Notes: generated by a model not told the origin, from the letters alone. 64,000 nt of DNA from Sphingobacterium sp. UGAL515B_05 (GCF_033097525.1 NZ_CP109907.1:6200001-6264000), one strand, 5' to 3'; positions 35,192-44,751 are shown, numbered from the stretch's first letter. A program made the numbers and translations.

Positions 35192-35698
35192 CTATTTTGA
35201 GACCCAGGCTGTAAAGAAATTAAGTACTTTTTCTTCATCATACCCCTTCCCTTTTTCCAGGCTCCCACTCTCCTGTACATGCAATGTTTTTCCATTTCTA
35301 TCCAAAACAATAAAAAATGGATAACCTAGTTTATTCCCTTCAGGAGCATACTTTTGAAATACAGCCTCATTTTTATTCTCTTTCGAATAATTGAGGTGAT
35401 AATAGAGGAAATGACTCTTTAACAACTTGTCGACACTTGCCGTTTTATGGATATAATCATTAAACCTTAAACACCAGACACACCAATTCCCTCCAGCCTG
35501 AATGATGATATTTTTCTTTTCTCTCTTTGCCTGAACCAATAGTTGATCAATATCATTTTGCGCATTAGCATCTGGATTGTAGGGCTTTGAAAGCTCCTGA
35601 GTTGCTGTAGGCTGTTGCGAGAAGGCCTTGGACTGCACGAGTACCGATCCCAAAAATACAGCTACTCCACACAACAATAATCTTATATTTCTCATCAT
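35192..35698 (-). CDS. Exported thioredoxin-family protein
   Basis: 168 residues with a signal peptide (MMRNIRLLLCGVAVFLGSVLVQSKAFSQQ). The thioredoxin fold has the redox motif WCVWC in IIIQAGGNWCVWCLRFNDY, then YPFFIVLDRNGKTLH with the usual cis-Pro region. The Trp-Cys-x-x-Cys context resembles the DUF953/thioredoxin_7 group that reduces periplasmic disulfides. It is a single gene. No partner such as DsbD was seen nearby. Confidence 0.85.
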   Translation of the reverse strand: MMRNIRLLLCGVAVFLGSVLVQSKAFSQQPTATQELSKPYNPDANAQNDIDQLLVQAKREKKNIIIQAGGNWCVWCLRFNDYIHKTASVDKLLKSHFLYYHLNYSKENKNEAVFQKYAPEGNKLGYPFFIVLDRNGKTLHVQESGSLEKGKGYDEEKVLNFFTAWVSK

Positions 35699-36147
35699 AA
35701 ATAAATTAAATAGTGATCTAAAATTACAAAATCATTTTCCTAAACTAAAACATAAGCAGCATATAATGGTTAAACATTATATAGCTATTGACCATGAAAA
35801 AAAACAGCCAGAATCACAATAGGCGGTATTTCAACAGATTATTAAAAATACGATCTGGCTGTACACATAGCCTTAGATGACCAAAACATAGTTATGCCTA
35901 GTAAGATCTCCGCTGATGAGCAATAAAGTAACAACCTATTGACAGACCATCGTGCACCAAACAGAAAGGCTTCTTTTTATGAAAATAAAAACAATAAACA
36001 ACAAAACAAAACAAAAACAAACACCTTATCTTAACATAAATATTATTTAATTTCCTTTAAAATTCAATAAATATAGCATAACTTAGTATAAAGGAAGTAG
36101 GAAAGTACGCACAGAAGATTCACTACAAAAATCCAAAACGAAACAAA
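35699..36147. other. Gene-free intergenic region upstream of glpD
   Basis: No credible ORF or RNA gene in about 450 bp. It is AT-rich with an A/C-rich run around 35985-36025. TAACTTAG at 36079-36086 differs by one base from the -7 consensus and is the best candidate glp promoter, about 62 bp before the ATG. Confidence 0.5.
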
Positions 36148-37725
36148 ATGAAACACCAAGAATTCAAAAGGTCAAAACTGATAGAAAAAATAAGAGATAC
36201 GAGCGCATGGGATGTGATCGTAATAGGTGGCGGTGCCAGCGGATTAGGTGTTGCATTAGATGCCTTAAGCCGAGGGTTCAAAACAATTTTGTTGGAGCAG
36301 GTTGATTTTGCAAAAGGCACTTCAAGCAAAGCAACGAAGCTTGTTCACGGTGGTGTACGCTATTTGGCCCAGGGCGATATCTCCCTGGTTAAAGAAGCGC
36401 TCCACGAAAGAGGTTTGCTTCAAAAAAACGCCCCACACCTTGTTAAAAACCAATCCTTTATCATCCCCAATTACAGCTGGTTCGATGGCCCATTCTATAC
36501 CATTGGAATGAAAATATATGATCTTCTGGCGGGTAAATTAAGCTTGGGAAAATCCATTCATATCAATAAAGAAGAAACTCTTGAACGTATAAGTACTGTT
36601 AGACCTAAAGGCCTATATGGCGGGGTAGTCTATCAGGATGGACAATTTGACGACTCAAGACTTGCACTCAACGTTGCGCAAACCTGTATACAAATGGGCG
36701 GAGTTGCCCTAAATTACGTCAGAGTCAACAACCTCACCAAAGACAGCAATGGACGAATAAACGGCGTCATCGCCAATGATACCGAAACCGGCGAAGTCTT
36801 TACCATACAAGGAAAGGCTGTTATTAATGCAACGGGTATATTTGTCGATGATATTTTAAAAATGGACAGACCGGAAGCCAAACAAATGGTACGCCCAAGC
36901 CAAGGTGTTCACCTTGTTTTCGACAAATCTTTTCTTCCCGGAGACGATGCTATTATGATCCCAAAAACAGATGATGGGCGTGTCCTTTTCCTTGTACCTT
37001 GGCACAATAGAGTCATTGCAGGAACAACAGACACACCGATCGATGAGCACAGTCTTGAACCTATAGCGCTGGAACAGGAGATCGATTTTATTTTAAAAAC
37101 TGCAGGACGCTACCTGACAAAACAACCAACAAGAGCCGATGCACTGGCGGTATTCGCCGGCCTCCGTCCGCTAGCAGCTCCTACAGGGAACTCCAACAAA
37201 ACCAAAGAGATCTCCCGCAGTCACAAGGTAATCGTCAGCGACTCTAAATTACTCACTTTAACAGGCGGAAAGTGGACAACATTCCGTCGAATGGGACAAG
37301 ATACCATCGATAAAGCAATAAAAATCGGCTGCTTGCCACAAAAAGAAAGCCGCTCCGCTACACAAAAGATTTATAGCGCCATTCCAACTTCAGACCGAAG
37401 CAATCATATGTACATTTATGGAGCCGACCAGGAAGCTATCCGTGCACTAGCGCAAGAAAATCGCGAATGGGACGAAAAACTAATCGCGCATCTTGAATTC
37501 AAAAAAGCAGAGGTTGTTTGGGCTGCGCGCAATGAGCTGGCCAGGACGGTGGAAGATGTGCTATCCCGTCGGGTACGTATGTTATTTCTTGACGCTAGGG
37601 CCGCGATTGAAGCTGCCCCGGAAGTTGCAAAAATACTCGCCCAGGAACTGGAAAAAGATGAAAATTGGCAAAAAGATCAAATAGAAAATTTTCAAAAAGT
37701 TGCAAAAAATTATATCTTAAAGTAA
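36148..37725 (+). CDS. glpD: Glycerol-3-phosphate dehydrogenase (FAD, respiratory)
   Basis: 525 residues. Oxidises glycerol 3-phosphate to dihydroxyacetone phosphate and passes electrons to quinone at the inner membrane. FAD-binding motif WDVIVIGGGASGLGVALDALSRG near residue 20, then GTSSKATKLVHGGVRYL, the family signature. The C-terminal domain has TLTGGKWTTFRRMGQDTIDKA and a helical cap (AEVVWAARNELARTVEDVLSRRVR). First gene of the glpD-glpK-glpF operon, 28 bp before glpK. Confidence 0.94.
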   Translation: MKHQEFKRSKLIEKIRDTSAWDVIVIGGGASGLGVALDALSRGFKTILLEQVDFAKGTSSKATKLVHGGVRYLAQGDISLVKEALHERGLLQKNAPHLVKNQSFIIPNYSWFDGPFYTIGMKIYDLLAGKLSLGKSIHINKEETLERISTVRPKGLYGGVVYQDGQFDDSRLALNVAQTCIQMGGVALNYVRVNNLTKDSNGRINGVIANDTETGEVFTIQGKAVINATGIFVDDILKMDRPEAKQMVRPSQGVHLVFDKSFLPGDDAIMIPKTDDGRVLFLVPWHNRVIAGTTDTPIDEHSLEPIALEQEIDFILKTAGRYLTKQPTRADALAVFAGLRPLAAPTGNSNKTKEISRSHKVIVSDSKLLTLTGGKWTTFRRMGQDTIDKAIKIGCLPQKESRSATQKIYSAIPTSDRSNHMYIYGADQEAIRALAQENREWDEKLIAHLEFKKAEVVWAARNELARTVEDVLSRRVRMLFLDARAAIEAAPEVAKILAQELEKDENWQKDQIENFQKVAKNYILK

Positions 37726-37753
37726 TACAAAAAATAACCAGCAATACTCAATT

Positions 37754-39253
37754 ATGGAACAGCAATACATCTTGGCAATGGATCAAGGTACTACCAGCTC
37801 CAGAGCTATCATTTTCGATAAAGACAGAAATATAGTCTCCATTGCCCAGAAGGAATTTACACAAATATTCCCACAACCGGGATGGGTCGAACATGACCCA
37901 CATGAAATCTGGTCAACGCAGGCAGGTGTCACAGCAGAAGCAACTACAAAGGCAGGATTAAATGGCAAAAATATTGCCGCCATTGGCATTACCAATCAAC
38001 GCGAAACGGTGGTCGTTTGGGACAAAGAAACCGGAAAGCCCATCTATAATGCCATCGTCTGGCAAGATAAACGCACAGCAGATTATTGCGACGAATTACG
38101 CAGCGCAGGAAAACATGAGCTAATCCAGGAAAAGACAGGCCTGATATTAGATCCTTATTTTTCCGCCACCAAAATAAAATGGATTCTGGATAACGTGGAG
38201 GGTGCACGGGCAAAAGCACAAAACGGAGAATTAATCTGTGGAACTATTGACACCTGGCTCGTCTGGAACCTTACCCGCGGCGACGCTCACATCACCGATG
38301 TAACCAACGCTTCCCGCACCTTGCTCTTTAACATCCATAGTATGGAGTGGGACAAGGAATTACTGGAACTATTTGACATCCCCGCTGCTATGCTTCCGCA
38401 AGTAAAAGAAAGCAGTGAAATATATGGAGAATCCCGGACAACCATTTTTGCCCACAAAGTCAAGATTGCAGGCATTGCCGGCGATCAACAGGCAGCACTT
38501 TTCGGGCAGCAATGTATTGAAAAAGGAATGGTCAAAAACACCTATGGAACAGGATGTTTTATGTTAATGAACATCGGTGAGAAACCAATCCGTTCAAAGA
38601 ACAACCTTTTAACAACTGTTGCCTGGAAAATCAACGGAAAAACAGAATATGCCCTGGAGGGAAGTATCTTTATCGGTGGCGCACTGGTCCAATGGCTACG
38701 CGACAATCTCAACATCATCTACAAATCGGCGGACGTAGAGCAATTAGCGCTTACAGAGAAGGATAACGGCGGCGTCACATTCATCCCCACCTTTGCTGGA
38801 CTGGGAGCGCCGTACTGGAATGCTCGTGCACAAGGGACGCTATTTGGCCTGACGCGTGCAACCACCAATGGGCATATAGCACGCGCCTCACTGGAAGCAA
38901 TCTCCCTCCAGACACGTGATGTGCTGCAAGCAATGGAAGCGGATAGTGGCATACCGATCAAAGAGCTACGTGTAGACGGCGGCGCAACGGCCAACAACCT
39001 ACTCATGCAGATTCAGGCCAATGTGCTTAACAGCAAAGTTGTACGCCCTAAAATCACAGAAACGACAGCTTTGGGGGCAGCATACCTCGCAGGACTGGCC
39101 GTTGGATTCTGGAAAAATGAGGACGAGATATCAAAGTTTTGGGCTCAGGATCGTATATTTGAACCTGATGCAGAGCAAGAAGAGCAAACAAAAAAGATCA
39201 TTAAGCTCTGGACCAAGGGTGTCAAAGCATTACAGTACTGGACCGAAAACTAA
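37754..39253 (+). CDS. glpK: Glycerol kinase
   Basis: 499 residues, the normal family length. Phosphorylates glycerol with ATP. Conserved regions: ILAMDQGTTSSRAIIFD near the N-terminus, GITNQRETVVVWD, and the FGGY signature area around YALEGSIFIGGALVQWLRDNL. The C-terminal ATP-binding stretch is ELRVDGGATANNLLMQIQAN. It lies between glpD and glpF in one operon; the next gene begins 9 bp after its stop. Confidence 0.96.
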   Translation: MEQQYILAMDQGTTSSRAIIFDKDRNIVSIAQKEFTQIFPQPGWVEHDPHEIWSTQAGVTAEATTKAGLNGKNIAAIGITNQRETVVVWDKETGKPIYNAIVWQDKRTADYCDELRSAGKHELIQEKTGLILDPYFSATKIKWILDNVEGARAKAQNGELICGTIDTWLVWNLTRGDAHITDVTNASRTLLFNIHSMEWDKELLELFDIPAAMLPQVKESSEIYGESRTTIFAHKVKIAGIAGDQQAALFGQQCIEKGMVKNTYGTGCFMLMNIGEKPIRSKNNLLTTVAWKINGKTEYALEGSIFIGGALVQWLRDNLNIIYKSADVEQLALTEKDNGGVTFIPTFAGLGAPYWNARAQGTLFGLTRATTNGHIARASLEAISLQTRDVLQAMEADSGIPIKELRVDGGATANNLLMQIQANVLNSKVVRPKITETTALGAAYLAGLAVGFWKNEDEISKFWAQDRIFEPDAEQEEQTKKIIKLWTKGVKALQYWTEN

Positions 39254-39262
39254 CCAACAAGC

Positions 39263-40003
39263 ATGAACCACTATTTAGCAGAATTTATCGGCACAACCCT
39301 TCTCCTTCTTTTAGGCAATGGGGTTGTGGCCAACGTTATCTTGAAAGGAACAAAGGGCGAAAATGGAGGATGGATTGTAATCACCACCGCATGGGCACTC
39401 GCGGTCTACGTAGGTGTTGTGTTTGCTGGCCCCTATACCGGAGCCCACCTCAATCCTGCGGTAACCATTGCCGTCGCTCTCAATCATGGTCTTCCTTGGA
39501 TGGAAGTGCCTGGCTATATTCTCGCACAAATTGCCGGCGGTTTCTGTGGCGCCATGTTAACCTACATCATGCACAAAGACCATTTCGATGCAACAGCAGA
39601 CCCAACCACCAAACTTGGTGTTTTCGCTACGATACCCAACATTCGTAATACATCAACAAATCTGGCAAGTGAAATTATTGGAACCTTTGTTTTGATTTTT
39701 GTTATTTTCTTCATAACAGGTCAAGATGTGACCATCGACGGAAAAACAGCTCCTATTGGCATGGGCTCTCTTGGTGCTATACCCGTTGCATTTCTAGTAT
39801 GGGCGATTGGCCTCTCGCTGGGTGGAACTACAGGATATGCCATCAATCCTGCCCGGGATTTGGGGCCGCGCTTATTTCATGCCCTTTGGCCAATCAAAGA
39901 AAAAGGAAGCTCCGACTGGTCTTATGCCTGGATTCCAATCCTAGGACCTATCTTGGGCGCTATTTTAGCCTTTGCACTTTATGCTTGTATAAAACCGGCC
40001 TAA
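39263..40003 (+). CDS. glpF: Glycerol facilitator (aquaglyceroporin)
   Basis: 246 residues, six transmembrane helices plus two re-entrant loops. Both NPA boxes are present: GAHLNPAVTI and YAINPARDLGPR; the Asp after NPAR is the mark of glycerol-conducting MIP channels. It is the last gene of the glpDKF operon and is followed by a strong terminator. It lets glycerol across the inner membrane for trapping by GlpK. Confidence 0.94.
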   Translation: MNHYLAEFIGTTLLLLLGNGVVANVILKGTKGENGGWIVITTAWALAVYVGVVFAGPYTGAHLNPAVTIAVALNHGLPWMEVPGYILAQIAGGFCGAMLTYIMHKDHFDATADPTTKLGVFATIPNIRNTSTNLASEIIGTFVLIFVIFFITGQDVTIDGKTAPIGMGSLGAIPVAFLVWAIGLSLGGTTGYAINPARDLGPRLFHALWPIKEKGSSDWSYAWIPILGPILGAILAFALYACIKPA

Positions 40004-40022
40004 TCAAGGTCGCTGTACCTAC

Positions 40023-40061
40023 AAAAAAAAGGGGGATTCAATAATTGAATCCCCTTTTTTT
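40023..40061. terminator. Bidirectional terminator
   Basis: AAGGGGGATTCAAT and ATTGAATCCCCTT with A- and T-runs on both sides. It closes the glp operon and also touches the stop of the convergent acyltransferase gene. Confidence 0.92.
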
Positions 40062-40062
40062 G

Positions 40063-41022
40063 TTATCCACGCTTGGGTTTTCTATGACCGTATTCACGAT
40101 CCCGATCAAACGTATTCATGTGACGTTCCTTTTTCACAGGATACACGTCATCAATTACAATCAGTATACCTTTTTCTTCTACCGTACCAAATTCGTCATT
40201 ACGCGCAGTGCCAAATGATTTCATCGTAGGCGATAGGTTCATATATGTATTTATCAACGGTGGAATATTCTCGCCCAATGCTCTCACATGACTATTTAAC
40301 ACCTTATATCCTTCTTTATAATCCAGTCCATCAAAAACCCCTACAAAACGGTCGTAATCATTTTTAATTTCCAATTCCGGAAGAGGAAGCACCAATTTAT
40401 CATGATCAGGAAAATAGTAATCCATAAAATAAAGCAACATATCCCGTGCATCTTTATTGTAATGTGGATACATGGTCACTTTACCAAAGAGGTATTTAAT
40501 TTCAGGGTTAAGCATCACTAAAGCCCCTAAACCGTCCCAAAGATTGTCCAATGAAAAAATTCCTTTTCTATTGTCGATGGCCGGTTGGTATTTAGGTTGT
40601 ACAAACGATCTTCCCAATTCTATGGTGTAAGGTAGATATTCGTTCGTGAACAATTCGGAAAACTGAAAATAATGTGCTGTCGATAAATTGGGTATACCAT
40701 TTACTTCACCAGCCTCAGCACATTTGATTACCCTATAACCAGCAACCACTTCTTCATCTTCGGGATTCCATGCGATCAACTGATCGTAACAATCTTCGCA
40801 TGTATCATTTTCATCGATATCAATTGAAAGTCCTGTACCTCCCCCTGCTCCACGAAAAGTCAACTCTCGCAAACGCCCAATTTCACGCATGACATTTGGC
40901 GAATTATGATAATTGATTAAATATATCTCGTTATTTCCATTGTTGGTATATCGTAAGAAGACATCTTTATTCAATTCGATCTTCAATAATTCTCTATCAA
41001 CTGGAGGTATAATTTCTTGCAT
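40063..41022 (-). CDS. GNAT-type N-acyltransferase, likely GlsB/OlsB-like
   Basis: 319 residues, no signal peptide. It has the acyl-homoserine-lactone-synthase-like GNAT fold used by OlsB-type enzymes: EIGRLRELTFRGAGGGTG near residue 48, EEVVAGYRVIKC, YTIELGRSFVQPKYQ, and GLGALVMLNPEIKYLFGKVTM. Such enzymes N-acylate an amino acid with a 3-hydroxy fatty acid from ACP. The gene lies 5 bp after an O-acyltransferase gene. In Bacteroidetes this pair is known as GlsB/GlsA, which make glycine lipids. The amino acid could be glycine, ornithine or another; sequence does not decide. Confidence 0.75.
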   Translation of the reverse strand: MQEIIPPVDRELLKIELNKDVFLRYTNNGNNEIYLINYHNSPNVMREIGRLRELTFRGAGGGTGLSIDIDENDTCEDCYDQLIAWNPEDEEVVAGYRVIKCAEAGEVNGIPNLSTAHYFQFSELFTNEYLPYTIELGRSFVQPKYQPAIDNRKGIFSLDNLWDGLGALVMLNPEIKYLFGKVTMYPHYNKDARDMLLYFMDYYFPDHDKLVLPLPELEIKNDYDRFVGVFDGLDYKEGYKVLNSHVRALGENIPPLINTYMNLSPTMKSFGTARNDEFGTVEEKGILIVIDDVYPVKKERHMNTFDRDREYGHRKPKRG

Positions 41023-41027
41023 AAATT

Positions 41028-41915
41028 CTATTTTTCTTGAGCCAATCCATAAACCCTTCTTTTCACTTCCTCAGCCCAAGTTTTTTCGTTTTTTGATTGA
41101 TCAAACGCTGTATAAGGGATTCTTTCTCCTACTATAATATTGACGGTATGTCCGCGTTGGGCAAACATTTCATCAGGTAAATATAACATTTCAATGTTTA
41201 CCTTGAGACCCAATTTCTGTCTAAGCCTTGCAAAATTATAAAAAAACTTAGAGTTTTTACCGTCAATCAACACCGGAATGACATCTTTTTTATATTTTTT
41301 TGATTTGCTAATAAAACTTTTTTTCCATTCTAGGTCTTCTATGCGGCCATCGTTTTGTTTTCTGGAAACCAAACCTGCAGGAAATACCAGTAGTGCATCG
41401 TCCGCTCCATAGGCCTCCTCAATCGCAGAGATCGCCTGTTTCCCTTGCCCCCCTAACTTATTGACACCGACAAACAAAGGCCTCAAATTACCTATATTTA
41501 AAAGAATATCATTAACCAAAAACTTCACATCGCGTCTATACTTACCTATAGCGTGCATAAATGCAATACCATCCAATCCTCCCAAAGGGTGATTGGACGC
41601 AAAAATAACCGGATCCGATACGGGAATATTTTCTGCCCCATACAAATTGACCTTGACATCCAGATCGTTGATCAATGCATCAACAAAATCCAAGCCTTGA
41701 AGATCTGCAAAGCGCGTCATAATATCATTTATCTCGTCTTCATGAATTGTCCTTTTTAAATAATTAAGTAAAAAAGACGGAATCCATTTAGCAAGCCCCG
41801 CATTTTTTTTGTGAATAACTTCACGTATATCAATAAACTTTTTACTCTCGCTTGTGGCCATCAATCCAATTTTTCCAATTAGAAATAGTATATCTTCATT
41901 AAGGCTCTCATTCAA
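41028..41915 (-). CDS. Lysophospholipid-type O-acyltransferase, likely GlsA/OlsA-like
   Basis: 295 residues. The PlsC-like motif is SNHPLGGLDGIAFM with the catalytic HxxxxD-type His and Asp (H-P-L-G-G-L-D). Further segments are PLFVGVNKLGGQGKQAI and LLVFPAGLVSRKQNDG, the family's FPEG-like block. It would add a second fatty acid to an N-acyl amino acid. An internal ATG at 41861 (MATSESKKFIDIREVI) is a plausible alternative start. It is translationally linked (5-bp gap) to the N-acyltransferase gene, supporting an aminolipid pathway. Confidence 0.75.
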   Translation of the reverse strand: MNESLNEDILFLIGKIGLMATSESKKFIDIREVIHKKNAGLAKWIPSFLLNYLKRTIHEDEINDIMTRFADLQGLDFVDALINDLDVKVNLYGAENIPVSDPVIFASNHPLGGLDGIAFMHAIGKYRRDVKFLVNDILLNIGNLRPLFVGVNKLGGQGKQAISAIEEAYGADDALLVFPAGLVSRKQNDGRIEDLEWKKSFISKSKKYKKDVIPVLIDGKNSKFFYNFARLRQKLGLKVNIEMLYLPDEMFAQRGHTVNIIVGERIPYTAFDQSKNEKTWAEEVKRRVYGLAQEK

Positions 41916-42104
41916 GCCTTACTCTATTCGCTGACAAAAATAACAACAGAATGGTAATAAAAGTACAATTTTAAACTTTAAAATTGCACTTATTTGCAAA
42001 TATGCAACCTGATCCTTTTAGATCCTATCTGAAGCACAACAGTGACTCAAAGAATTAGGTAGAAATCTGATCCTGGAAAATTTCATTTCACATAGTTTTT
42101 TTAT

Positions 42105-42112
42105 TAAGTTTG
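42105..42112 (+). promoter_or_regulatory. -7 box of the CBS-domain gene
   Basis: TAAGTTTG matches TAnnTTTG and ends 3 nt before the ATG at 42116, suggesting a leaderless or nearly leaderless mRNA. Confidence 0.5.
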
Positions 42113-42115
42113 GGT

Positions 42116-42778
42116 ATGCTAATAAGTCAATTTCTTTCAAATGCGGATTTCAGTATTCAAAATGCTGATTCAATACAACAAGCGCTAGAAAAGCTGCAAG
42201 ATTTGCTTTGTAAAGAATTAGTCGTTTTAAATGGTAACGACTATATTGGCCTGGTTAATGAAACCATCTTATTGGATGCGGAGGATGAAGATGCTCCCCT
42301 TTCTTCCCTAAAAATAAATACCGCTCCGACCCAATTGAAGTTCAATCAACATCCCTACGATGCGCTGGTGATGATGACCGTATATAACAGCACAATTGTT
42401 CCTATTTTGGATCAGGATAATAAGTATATCGGCGTGTGTACGCAATTAGATATTTTAAAGGCAATCAGTTTGATTCAATCGCAAAATGAATCGGGTGCCA
42501 TTATTGTCCTCGCCATCGGACTGCACGATTTTTCCTTGTCGCAAATTGCCCATCTCGTGGAAAGTGATAATTGTAGAATTCTCAATTGCGCAACCAAAAT
42601 AAATTTGGAAAGTGACAATATTGAAGTTACGCTGAAAATAGACAAATCAAATATTAATGCATTGCTCAATTCATTTCTGAGACACAACTATTTAATTCTG
42701 GAAACCCACAATACCATCGCAGCCTTCGATGACACTGCCGACCGCTATCAACAGCTTATGAATTACATCAACATTTAA
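42116..42778 (+). CDS. CBS-domain protein
   Basis: 220 residues from the ATG at 42116; a TTG two codons upstream is unlikely because it lies inside the -7 box. Two CBS units span about residues 5-125 (ISQFLSNADFSIQNADSIQQALEKLQDLL, VPILDQDNKYIGVCTQLDILKAISL), followed by an ACT-like segment (GAIIVLAIGLHDFSLSQIAHLVESDNCRILNC). CBS pairs bind adenine nucleotides. It lies 49 bp before nadK. This adjacency is common in Bacteroidota, hinting at a link with nucleotide supply. Confidence 0.82.
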   Translation: MLISQFLSNADFSIQNADSIQQALEKLQDLLCKELVVLNGNDYIGLVNETILLDAEDEDAPLSSLKINTAPTQLKFNQHPYDALVMMTVYNSTIVPILDQDNKYIGVCTQLDILKAISLIQSQNESGAIIVLAIGLHDFSLSQIAHLVESDNCRILNCATKINLESDNIEVTLKIDKSNINALLNSFLRHNYLILETHNTIAAFDDTADRYQQLMNYINI

Positions 42779-42827
42779 TTAGAATTAGTTTTTTTCTCAT
42801 CTTTGCCCCATTAAAATCGAAAACAAT

Positions 42828-43712
42828 ATGAGAATCGCAATATATGGAAGAGAGTTTCAGCCCTCTGTTATAACACATGTGAAACACTTATTTGAATATC
42901 TTGTGGCTAAAAATATTGAAATTTGGGTATATGATCCATTTCATAAATTTCTGATCACACAGTTTGAATGTGACTTTAACTTTTCAACGTACAATTCCTA
43001 TCAAGAAATTAAAGATCATATTGACATTATGTTGAGTTTGGGCGGCGACGGAACAATGTTATCTGCAGTATCTCTTATAAAAGACGCTGGAATTCCAATT
43101 GCGGGTATCAACTTTGGACGCCTGGGCTTCTTAGCTTCCATCAATAAAAACGACTTTGAAGACGCACTGGACGATATCCTTAACCAACGTTATAGCATAC
43201 AGAAGCGTGTATTGCTTTCCGTTGAATCCGAACAGACGAATTTGTTTCAGGGCAATCATTACGCACTAAACGATATTACCGTATTTCGTTATGACAGCTC
43301 GGCCATGATTACTGTCAATGCACGCATCAATGGCGAACTGCTGAATTCATACTGGGCGGATGGACTGATTATCGCGACACCTACCGGATCCACAGCTTAT
43401 TCATTGAGTTGCGGCGGACCTATTATTATGCCGGAAAGTGGCAATTTTGTCATTACCCCCATCTCTCCGCACAACCTCAATGTGAGACCCATTGTCATCT
43501 CAAATCAGTTTACCCTTGAATTGGAAATAGAGAGTAGAAGTAATCAGTACATCCTTAGCTGTGATTCCAAAAACGAGTCCATTGATACATCTGTAAAATT
43601 AACCATTAAACAGGCTCCATTTACGATTAATCTCATTAGGCTCCCCCATGAAAGCTTTTTCAGCACACTGCGGGAAAAATTACTTTGGGGCATTGATGTC
43701 AGAAACTACTAG
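42828..43712 (+). CDS. nadK: NAD kinase
   Basis: 294 residues. Phosphorylates NAD to NADP. The catalytic GGDGT motif is in IMLSLGGDGTMLSAVSL, followed by GINFGRLGFLAS. The NAD-binding segments LNDITVFRYDSSAMI and GLIIATPTGSTAYSLSCGGPI are well conserved. Standard length. Upstream CATCTTTG (about 42797-42804) is close to a -7 box. Next comes a 300-bp gap and then uppS. Confidence 0.95.
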   Translation: MRIAIYGREFQPSVITHVKHLFEYLVAKNIEIWVYDPFHKFLITQFECDFNFSTYNSYQEIKDHIDIMLSLGGDGTMLSAVSLIKDAGIPIAGINFGRLGFLASINKNDFEDALDDILNQRYSIQKRVLLSVESEQTNLFQGNHYALNDITVFRYDSSAMITVNARINGELLNSYWADGLIIATPTGSTAYSLSCGGPIIMPESGNFVITPISPHNLNVRPIVISNQFTLELEIESRSNQYILSCDSKNESIDTSVKLTIKQAPFTINLIRLPHESFFSTLREKLLWGIDVRNY

Positions 43713-44013
43713 TCCATTCCTAGCTTTCCCAAGCTTGCGTTGTATAAAAAAAGCCCAAAATCTGATAGATCAAAATATTTCAAACAATCTTTCTACATAT
43801 TGTACTTCTGAATTTCCAATTAAAAATCGATATTTGGAAGAAATATAGGAAGATGAAATAAGAATATCCCTATTAACAGGCAATAATTAATCAATGAAAA
43901 GTACGTTAAACAAACAATCATCATTGATAGCAATACAGAAAACCAAAAATAGGTTTTGAAACGCCGAAATAGCATTTACGGCTAAGGTGTTAATTTTATT
44001 GAAAACAGCAAAA
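43713..44013. other. Intergenic gap between nadK and uppS
   Basis: No credible ORF over about 300 bp; the sequence is AT-rich without strong hairpins. Many Bacteroidota carry a DUF6089-type outer-membrane gene at this place, from memory; none is seen here. Confidence 0.45.
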
Positions 44014-44751
44014 ATGAGTTTTTTAGATCAGATAGATAATATTAAGCTGCCACAGCATATCGCCATTATCATGGATGGCAATGGCCGCTGGGCAAAACAG
44101 AAAGGGAAACTTCGTGTATTTGGGCATCAAAATGGTGTAAAAGCAGTACGAGAAGCATTAGAAGGGTGTGTAAAAGCCAATATTAAATTTCTGACACTTT
44201 ATGCATTTTCTGCAGAAAACTGGAATCGACCTAAACTTGAGGTGATGGCACTGATGGAACTATTGGTTACTTCCCTTAAAAAAGAAATCAAAACTTTTCA
44301 GGAGAATGGCGTCCGCTTGAATGTTATTGGTGATATCACCAAATTACCCTCCAATGCACAAAGAAAGCTGCAGGAGACCATTGAAGCAACGAAAGAAAAC
44401 ACACACTGTACATTGACATTAGCTTTGAGCTACAGTTCCCGACAAGAAATTGTGGACGCCGCTCGTAATCTAGCCCAACAAGTAAAAGACGGAAAACTCA
44501 ATGCAGACGAAATTAACGATGAATTATTCGCTGCAAACCTCTATACACAAAACCTACCCGATCCTGACCTTCTGATACGTACCAGCGGAGAATTGAGAAT
44601 AAGCAACTTTCTGCTTTGGCAAATTGCCTATTCAGAATTATGCTTCCTAGATAAGATGTGGCCCGAGTTTACGAAAGAAGATTTATTTAAATCCATCGTC
44701 GATTACCAGCAACGCGAAAGAAGGTTTGGAAAAACAAGTGAACAGTTGTAA
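44014..44751 (+). CDS. uppS: Isoprenyl transferase (undecaprenyl diphosphate synthase)
   Basis: 245 residues from the ATG at 44014 (MSFLDQIDNIKLPQHIAIIMDGNGRWAKQ). A GTG 27 bp upstream is in frame but adds a poor extension. The catalytic Asp lies in IIMDGNGRWAKQKG. Other motifs are LTLYAFSAENWNRPKLEV, LALSYSSRQEIVDAARNLA and PDPDLLIRTSGELRISNFLLWQIAYSELCF. Builds the C55 lipid carrier for peptidoglycan and other polymers. It lies directly upstream of bamA. Confidence 0.96.
   Translation: MSFLDQIDNIKLPQHIAIIMDGNGRWAKQKGKLRVFGHQNGVKAVREALEGCVKANIKFLTLYAFSAENWNRPKLEVMALMELLVTSLKKEIKTFQENGVRLNVIGDITKLPSNAQRKLQETIEATKENTHCTLTLALSYSSRQEIVDAARNLAQQVKDGKLNADEINDELFAANLYTQNLPDPDLLIRTSGELRISNFLLWQIAYSELCFLDKMWPEFTKEDLFKSIVDYQQRERRFGKTSEQL

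Noticed and set aside
35759..35820. 18-codon ORF starting MVKHYIAIDHEKK upstream of glpD
   Set aside because: Very short, no promoter or pairing elements nearby; nothing links it to glycerol control.
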